Below, in pieces: positions 55,993 to 64,000 of a stretch of 64,000 nt of DNA. Every line of letters begins with the position of its first letter. Position 1 is the first letter of the stretch. Source of the stretch: Symsagittifera roscoffensis (Eukaryota > Xenacoelomorpha > Acoela > Convolutidae); NCBI RefSeq assembly GCF_963678635.1, contig NC_087071.1:5161624-5225623 (forward strand). The letters run 5' to 3'. Below the pieces are notes generated by a model. It saw only the letters and a program-made list of their open reading frames with translations, ran no database searches and had not been told where the DNA came from. A program made the translations under genes and the position numbers.

Positions 55993-56167
55993 CGCAATTG
56001 AATTTCCGTTCAAAATTAAAGTGTTTTCATTTATTCAATTGGCAAGACCATTTTTTATTTTTGGAACATTTTTTATAACATAGTATAGTTTTTTTAGTTA
56101 AGGCTTACCCTTAACTGGAACGAGAAAATTGAGTGTGGAGATATTGAATTTTTTAATGTTAGGGTGC

Positions 56168-59100
56168 ATGAAGCTCGACATTGAAAAAGTTGTGCTGAAA
56201 TAGTCATTTCATGTCCTGTTTGTGAGTATTTCACTTGAAATCAACAAGAAATAAACTATCATAAGGCCAAAAAGCATGCTCCATCAACTTCCAAGCAGTG
56301 AACGGTTTGTTCTTCTTGTGAACAAGAGTTGTCAAGTTACTACTCTCTTCAACAACATCGGAGAAAGAAACATGGAGATAGGCAACAAGAACCTAGTGAT
56401 ACGGTGGCTGAACTGAACAAGATTGGGGAGAAAGAAGGTGAAGACAATGAAAAACTGAAGTAGGAATTTAGTGCTCGTCAACATTTCCAGCTGGATGCAG
56501 AGATGGAAAATTAAAGAAAAAGGTATTTAATTTCCAAATGTGTAAAATAGATAACATAGTAATCAATGAGAAGTTCCAAGAAGTCTCCATAAGCTCGATT
56601 TTGCCGCTGAATCAACATCGCTCTGGGTTTTTTCTTCAAAATTTTGAGACTGGTGAATATCGAAGTTTTACGCTCATGAAATTGATACTGTGTTTGAAAA
56701 ATCCTGTTTAATTTGTACTAAAGCAGAATTGATAACACTCTGACAAATTTATGAAAGTTTGATATTGTGGAGCAATGTACCCAAAAACATCACATTTGAA
56801 AATGGCGTTTCAAATTGGTCACAAAAGGGACCTTTTTTTTCTGCTTTATTCAAATATATCTCAATGGGATCCCAGTACTCTGTCTTGCCTTAACCTTTTT
56901 TATGACTTACGCAAGCAAATTATCTTCTATCTAAAAAAGACAAAGAACCTTACAACGATCATCTGTGTCTTTTTCGAGCATAGGCGATGTACTTGAATGG
57001 AACAAGGATCTTTACACTTACCCTCAAAGATATGTTACAGAATTCGTTAAAAAGTCTGGTTTTTTCCCTAAAAGGTTTCATGGAGTTCCATAGAAGATTC
57101 AACCGTTGTCGAGTAAACTGTACAAAGAAACATATTTAAAAATGACTTTGATGTATAAGAGGGAGATCATCTAGGAGAATTGGCTCGTCGAAGTATTGGA
57201 AGCTTCGACAAAAGAGTCAAACTATTGCGATTCAACAATCATATCCTTCATACAAATGATATAGATATTTTTCTCGATACCCTATCTGTGATGAATTTTT
57301 CAACACGTCGGCAATTTCAACAGACTTCTGCTAACGTGTAAAGAAGGAACGGTAGACATTTATTTAAAAAATGTATACACACTTGAAGAAACACTTTTGA
57401 AAATTTGGAAGGTTTCAGTACCCCAGTTAGGAAAGATAACAAACAATTCAACAATTTAGTCATCTTCGATTTCGAGTCAAAATGTGTTCCAACAGACGAA
57501 CTGAAGCCTAACAAACAACAATTTGGATTGGAAAAAACTTCCTATTCCAGTCTCCTCGAGTCGGGTTGATGATCCCATCTTTTTGTACAAAAACGATCCA
57601 CAAAACTTGATAATCGATCAGGCAAGCAACTTCATACTCTTGGCTGAGAAAAATGAGCAGGAGAAGAGACCAAAGTTTCAACTTTTTTTCTGAAAGCCTA
57701 TAAAGCTCGCAAATCGAAATTATTCTTCTCCTATGAGTGGTTTGAGAACCCTAACAAGCTTTATTTCCCGAACTGCAAACGCATGAAGCCTTTTTCAAAA
57801 AAGTCAGAAACATCAACTCTTCAGACAAAGACTTCCTTGATAATGAGAAGCTGAGAAAGAGATGGATTGATAATTAACAAGCACTGGAAAGTTTCAAATC
57901 AAGACTGGGGCTGCATCTGGTTTGGATAATTACTATTAATTACGAGAGACTTGGAAAAAATAGAAAAACTTCAAAGTGTTCTAAGACCTTTTGCAGTGGT
58001 ACAAAAACACGGATGTAGTTAATTCAATTTTATCTTAAGATGGGGGTACTTATGTTAAAATTTGGATGTACTCTTCCAAACCTACCCAACTTATGTTCGC
58101 ACAAATCTACAAAATACAAGTTTTATCCACTTTGCGAAAATCAATAAGGTTTGTGTGAAAAAATTTATGATTGTGGACCTTCTTTGTTTTCACTCAAACA
58201 GCTCTAGTTGTTGAGAAATTCCTCAAACATATACAAATCGATCGTTGGAATAGTTGCAAGCCAGCTTTACACTTTCTCAATGTGTCAAGATATGCCAATG
58301 GAAGTTTACACGAGATGGGAGTTTGACACCGACATGCAGAAGTTCAAGGCTAGACATAACCGAGCTCGCAATTTTAGAAAACATGATTATGTCTTTCTCT
58401 TATGAAACAAGACCAAAAAGCAATACTGACAGCTTTTTCACATCTGGAAAAAAAAATTGACTGTTCTTTTGTGGTCGTTTATTTTGACTACTGTAAAACA
58501 GTGTTCGAAGCAATGGGATGTCACTACCACTTATGTTCTTGTCAAGAAGTTCTTCCTCCTGCCTTGTAAACAGATCAGGTTTTTGAGCGAGGTAAGAAGA
58601 AAAGAGATATGGATGATATGAGACGGGAATACAATAAAGAGAAAAGATATAAAGTTGAAGAAATGTGGGAGTGTGAGTGGTGGGAAAATTTCATTACTGA
58701 TAATAAGATCAAAAACTTTGTCAGAACCCATTTTCCCGACAAAGAAATTTTTTCTATAGACTCAATTTTAGCAAAAATAAAAGATATAGCCGAACGTTTT
58801 TTTGGCTATGTTCAGTGCAATTTAGTTGTTCCAGATGAACTAAAATGAAAATTTGTTGATTTTTCTCCAATTTTCATAACACCGAAACTGGAAGAAACGA
58901 TGTAATAGACTACCAAAACTATGCAACCAAAACGAAATCTTAAAACTTCTCAGAGAATGCTGATATCTATTTTCAAGCTAGAACATGGTACAGTTAAAAC
59001 TCCTCTGTTCAACTTTTATTGAAACTTTTATTTGGAACTTGGCTTGCAGTTCACCGATATTCACCGTTTGATTCAAAAATACCCAACGAAAATGTTTCAA

Positions 59101-59945
59101 TAACTTCGTTCAGGCAGTGGTTGATGCTAGAAGAGAAGGAGATGGAAACCCTCTATCAGGAGTTGTTGCAGAACAATGAAACTTTTTGGTAGTTCCTTGT
59201 ATGCATATCAGCTCATGATATGCAATCACAAAGTATCTGAATGATGAAAATCTCATAAGACAATCAAGGAAACACAGTTTGAAAGGCAGAATACAGCTGA
59301 AAAAGACTTGGACGAGGTTGAAACGCAGAAATCAAACCTTGAGCACCGAGAAATCACCCCTTTTGTCGGACTTTTGCATACTACAGGTTTCAAAACTGAG
59401 AATGCTGGAGCTGTACTACAATTTCTTTGCAAGTTCTGTGATGTAAATATTTTTAAAGGGCACACTCACTTCACTTGGCACTTGCCGGAGAAAACTTATA
59501 TGACTGTATCTAACCCAATAGGAGAGCTGCTTGGGTAAAAGTTAGAGAAAAGGACTGCAGAGACTCTTTCAAATCAGAAGCAAAATCTAATTTCTTCCCT
59601 GAACATGATGCTGTACACATAAAAGCATGATAAACGGGAGCCGAGACATTTCAAAGAGGAATTTTTTGTACAAAAATGCGATGTTTGTGCAGTAAGACAT
59701 ATTGCTGAAATGACAACAAGTCAGATAGTTTCAAATTCGGTTGTGAAGTTTGTACAAATGAGTTTTAGAAGATTCTGCAGACAGACCCATGTCAAAGTAC
59801 AGAAGCGTGTTTGATGAAGCAATCAACCTAACATGTACAATCAGAGGTTTCAGAACTAAAAACCATATGGTGGCCACGAATGAGCAAAAAAGAAAGGTTT
59901 TAGTTTTTTTTTATCCAATAAGAAAAGTTCAGGGAGCTGGAAATC
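56168..59945 (+). pseudogene. Maverick/Polinton protein-primed DNA polymerase B
   Basis: This polymerase would replicate the element. The likely start is ATG 56168. Two C2H2-type fingers come first (CPVCEYF..., 56211-56270, and CSSCEQE...QQHRRKKH, 56310-56370). The exonuclease block VIFDFESKCVP is at 57459-57491. LFFSYEWFENPNKLYFPE is near 57718, and CTLPNLPNLCSHKST near 58070. The polymerase motif A region (GIVASQLYTFSMCQ, 58243-58286) has Val where the catalytic Asp is expected. MWECEWWENFI is at about 58660-58700. Later pieces lie at 59308-59538 and end with FRTKNHMVATNEQ near 59850. The DTD motif is not recognisable. Dozens of stops and frame changes make it a clear pseudogene. Confidence 0.8.
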
Positions 59946-61479
59946 GTACAAAACCATTAAACTTATGAGAGCTGATGCATTGTAATAATCGTGTAAGACG
60001 TGATGCTATGTAGATAACATTTATACAATGAAGCATTTGGCTAATTTTTTGTTTCGAAAAAACGGTAAACTCTAAATACGAGTGATTTATATATTTTCTT
60101 TGTAAGCTATTCCGGAATTTTAAGAAAGTTTTCAGCTTAGTTTATCAGGTAGATAAAACATTGTTTTGAAAGGTAAGTTCATCTAAAAAAATGGTTAATA
60201 GGTCGTCTTATAGCAATATTATCGTGTTTCGAAATTTTTTCTGAAAAATTGTTATGTTTTTTGATAAAAAATTTAAGTTTTGTCCAAAAACTTTCACTAT
60301 TGGTTTACGAAAAAACCAAAAAACTAATTACAAGACCTTCATTATGCAACCTACACATAAATAACCATTGATACTTACCAACTAGACCTTTCCACACAAA
60401 ATCCAAAAAAAAAAGTTTTATTATCATTATCTTACTTTCACACAAAACATGAAACCTTACCAATTATATTCTCTGTCCTTATACATTGTAGGCATACTAT
60501 ACTCAATTTTATGTCAAATCTGGTTGACCAGATGGTTTAGACCCACTATCTTCCTCCATTTATCACTTTTCTACTACTTTTCATCCAATATCCTAAATTA
60601 ACAAAAGTAATTAATCACTTCATTCGTTTTTTTGAACTCATTATGGATATAAATCATTTCAACCGACATCCTGAAATTCAAAAGAGATATCAAGCGCCTG
60701 AGCCTTAGATATCATTCGAAATCTTGAAAAAAATTTCACTAAAATTGATTCAGTTACAGTTGATCTTGACTATTGTGATTTTAGCTAGAGTTTAATTAAT
60801 CGCTTGCTTGAAAAAAAACATGTATACAATTTGACCGGCACCGTTTTTGCTAATATGGTTATTGACGATTGTTCCCAACTAATTGTGTAATTTTTGAGCT
60901 GTTCATATGGCTTTATCATCAAAAAAGATTACAAATTCTAGTTGTTTTGGACTCTTCTTATCTCGTAATTCGAATTATAACTGGAGTTATAATCTAGCAT
61001 TTAACCTCAAACTCAATTAAAAAAATTACAATGAGGTGAAACGGTAGTAATGATGTAGTAAAGAGGTGAAAAAAACGTAACCTAATATCAAGACGTTAAG
61101 CAATCAAAATTCAGATTCTGCTTACAATTTGCGGATTCCGCTCATTATTCGAAATTTCGCTTTGCAATTTTTGGTTTTCGCTAATGATTAGGGATTCTGC
61201 GACAGTGCAATTCGACTGTACAGTTATATTATTGTTTTTTGGATTCTATGAACTGCTGTGGGCTCCGGAAAAATTTTCTTTTTTTTTTCTCTCATAATTT
61301 GAAATTCTTGTCTGGGACTTTCCATTACGAGGCAAAACTTTTAGTTGGATAGGCGAACGTTTTGGTTGTAATAGGTCACTGAAACCTAGAAAAAAGTCTT
61401 TTAATAAGTTTCAATTTTTAATTGGATTCCACGAAAAACTCTTGGATTCAGCGTACGTAAATCCAGCAAACTTTTTTTG
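59946..61479. other. AT-rich region without recognisable gene
   Basis: No gene is supported. A piece at about 60643-60850 ('agagatatcaagcgcctgagcc' and following) is distantly similar to the repeated unit at 61670-61830. Short TGCGGA/TCCGCA-type motifs recur (61100-61240, and again at 62640-62720 in the other orientation). Confidence 0.4.
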
Positions 61480-62050
61480 AAATCATAATTTAGGAAACGA
61501 ACCTACAAAGTAAATCATTATCTAAGAGGAGCAATGAAAAGAACACAGTGCGTCCATGATCTACTATCTAGTCATCCAATATCCTGGAACTCAATTTAGA
61601 AATAAATCTGATATTCTGATTTTTCATATAGTTTTTAATAACTTCATATGATATACTGACACTTAGTAGAGATATCTAGCAGCTAAATCCTAGCTCGCTT
61701 TCAAAACCTTGAAAACTATATCGCAGCTCACCTGGATGCATGTGATCCTGAAAACTGGGATTTATCTAGGGTTAGCTGTCTTGTAGGCTTGAGAAATGTA
61801 CCATGTATAAATTTTTGACCGGTAAAATAATCCGCACATGAGATGCTCAATTGAAACTGTTTTGGTATTTTTTTTGTGTATAGTATGTTTTAAAGATGTC
61901 GTCGTTAAACAGAATCTGGTCTAGGAAAGTCGTGATCTAGGGTTTTGCTTGCGTTTTATGTCTCGTTTACCTTCAAAAACAACCAAACGACGAAATTTTG
62001 TCTGTGATCTCCGAATGGTGAGAAACGAAACGGTTACTTTCGGGTTACTT
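61480..62050. repeat. Direct duplication, copy 1 (spacing 1.53 kb)
   Basis: This block starts 'aatcataatttaggaaacga' and ends 'cgaaacggttactttcgggt'. It recurs at 63003-63585 with few differences. It contains 'ctcacctggatgcatgtgat' and 'gacgaaattttgtctgtgat'. No coding is recognised. Confidence 0.85.
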
Positions 62051-63002
62051 TCCCTAAACAACTGTCATTCCCAGGATGAGACATCACATGTTAGATGTTG
62101 ACTAACTTACTCAGCCCGAAAAAATGCAACAAGATTACCATTGAGTTTCAAGACCGTTTTCGAGGAGTAAAGCCTTCATCGTGAATTTGGAGTACCTTTT
62201 TTAGTTGGAAGTCTTTTTTTATGAATTTTTTTATGAATAAGTTCCAAAATTTTAATGGAATCCATAAAAAATTTCGTGGATTCAGCATACATAAATGTTT
62301 TTGGTAACTTTTGTCGCCGCATTAGTTCTTTGAAAAGTCCTCAACCACTGAAATTACCTAAGTGTTTCGGAGCCGCAATTATCAGCAGAGTCCGCAAATT
62401 ATAAACAGATTCAGCAAATTTTTTTACACTTAATTAAGCTTGCATTTAAAAAAAACATTACTTATAGTTTGCGTTTAGTAATATCTAGTAAATGCAATAT
62501 CTGAAAGCAAGGACAAAAAGCAACATCTAAAGTCGAAATCAGTTTTTAAGATAAGTTTTGAAACTTCTGCTTCTACTATCACTGCTTATTTCTACAGTTC
62601 CCTTCATTCCGCATACAGTAGGTGTGCTGTGCGTTTAGCACATCAGTTTTTTTTGCAAATTCCGCAGCAATTTTGCAGAGTCCGCAACATCCGCAAAAAG
62701 TAATCGGATTCTGCAATAGTTAAACCGTTAATGCAAGTGTCTTTTGCGCAACAAAATAAGTTTTCGCTTGAAAAAATATTAGGTAGATCTAGAATTGATA
62801 TCTAGCAGTTGCAATATGTACGAGCAAAGTTTATGCCACTGTCAGAAACCAAAAGCAAATCCTAAACTTTTCATAAATAAAACTTGTGGATTTAAAAGTA
62901 TAAAGTTCACCGCCAGCCTTTTTGGGGATCAAAAGTCAGGGTAGGCGACGAAGCAAAAAAAAACATTATTTTACCACCATAATTTTCCAGCAAACGTTTT
63001 TT

Positions 63003-63585
63003 TTAAATCATAAATTAGGAAACGAACCTACAAAGTAAATCATTATCTAAGATGAGCAATGAAAAGAACACAGTGCGTGCACGATCTACTATCTAGTCAT
63101 CCAATATCCTGGAACTCAATTTAGATATAAATCCGATATTCTGATTTTTAATACAGTTTTTAATAACTTCATACGATATACTGACACTTAGTAGAAATAT
63201 CTAGCAGCTAAATCCTAGCTCGCTTTCAAAACCTTGAAAACTATATCGCAGCTCACCTGGATGCATGTGATCCTGAAAACTGGGATTTATCTAGGGTTAG
63301 CTGTCTTGTAGGCTTGAGAAATGTACCATGTATAAATTTTTGACCGGTAAAATAATCCGCACATGAGATGCTCAATTGAAATTGTTCTGGACTTAAAGTA
63401 TTATTTTTGTGTATAGTATGTTTTAAAGACTCGTCGTTAAACATAATCTGGTCGAGGAAAGTCGTGATCTAGGGTTTTGCATGTGTTTTTTGTCTTGTTT
63501 ACCTTCAAAAACAACCAAACGACGAAAACTTGTCTGTGATCTCCGAATGGTGAGAAACGAAACTGTTACTTTCGGGTTACTACTC
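63003..63585. repeat. Direct duplication, copy 2
   Basis: This is the partner of 61480-62050, offset 1525-1532 bp. The sequences diverge sharply right after 'cgggttact'. High identity points to a recent duplication, either a tandem segment of 1.53 kb or two copies of an unknown element. From 63586 to the window end only AT-rich sequence is seen. Confidence 0.85.
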
Positions 63586-64000
63586 GTTTTATCTTCCACA
63601 CGCTATATAAAGTAAGAAGGAATGTGTTTTTTGTCTCGTATAGTGATAACCAGATCACACAAAATTGCTTGTATCAAAAGGAAGACCTGGATGTTTCTAC
63701 TGTCTTTTAAAGTCGATGGAGTTGCATTCACTTTCAAAAAAAGATAAAACTTTCAAACTCAAAATTAAAAAAAAAAGTATTAAAAACACGCTATTAAAAA
63801 TATAAAGTGATTTGCTTAGCATACAGCAAAAAACTAGAAAACACCAAATGGCTTGCCTCAGCCCTTCAAGGTTGATTTCTGAGACGGTCATTTTTAAACC
63901 TCCATAACTTAACAAAAAAACATGACAAATAAAACGTAATTTAATTATGAGATAAGAAAAACAGTTTTTTTTGAATGAAATAAAAAAAGTTCAGTCAAAA

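Noticed and set aside
60000-64000. F-box-like or other host gene in the repeat region
   Set aside because: Some translated pieces look faintly regular but contain stops in every copy, and I recognise no domain.

Overview
The window looks like transposon-dense DNA from an AT-rich animal genome, most likely an invertebrate. BEL/Pao retrotransposons are known only from metazoans, and the Maverick/Polinton genes belong to a family that includes C. elegans F54H12.2, but I cannot name the species. I see no intact host gene, no tRNA or rRNA gene and no CRISPR array. Nearly every coding region is a decayed copy of a mobile element, broken by stops and frameshifts, so genes are called as pseudogenes.

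Layout. (1) 1-3405: AT-rich repeat that also occurs at about 35.17-36.99 kb, followed by a 426-bp tandem duplication. (2) 3779-5920 and 29755-33140: the two halves of one BEL/Pao retrotransposon on the + strand, flanked by 350-bp direct repeats (3406-3766, 33459-33810). (3) 5921-29754: a 23.8-kb LTR retrotransposon of Ty3/gypsy type, transcribed on the - strand, inserted inside the BEL/Pao reverse transcriptase just after its YVD motif. Its LTRs are 888 and 884 bp. (4) 33.8-37.0 kb: non-coding repeats with inverted segments and a 276-bp near-perfect palindrome. (5) 37.0-42.7 kb (- strand): a tightly packed Maverick/Polinton gene block, in transcription order packaging ATPase, two small proteins, integrase, minor capsid-like protein, basic core-like protein, capsid protein and adenain-type protease. 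(6) 47.9-53.1 kb: two diverged copies of a roughly 3-kb unit carrying ATPase remnants of a second Maverick lineage. (7) 55.9-59.95 kb (+ strand): a promoter with CRE/ATF palindromes and a TATA box in front of a decayed protein-primed DNA polymerase B. (8) 60-64 kb: AT-rich sequence with a 1.53-kb-spaced direct duplication.

The most remarkable object is the giant LTR element. A usual gag-pol (gag, two zinc knuckles, protease region, RT, RNase H, integrase) occupies only about 8 kb. Downstream lies an acidic protein leading into a macro (ADP-ribose-binding) domain, a 460-bp gap with a 20-bp perfect palindrome, and then about 8.5 kb of nearly continuous coding sequence. That last stretch holds a coiled coil, an SGNH/GDSL hydrolase domain, a second degenerate SGNH-like domain and roughly 1,700 residues I cannot assign. 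A 3.1-kb leader with about 16 copies of CGGAGGGT or its complement precedes gag. An LTR element pairing a macro domain with SGNH hydrolase modules and a very large unknown polyprotein is the best candidate here for an undescribed system. The copy itself is dead, with many in-frame stops, but the domains can still be read.
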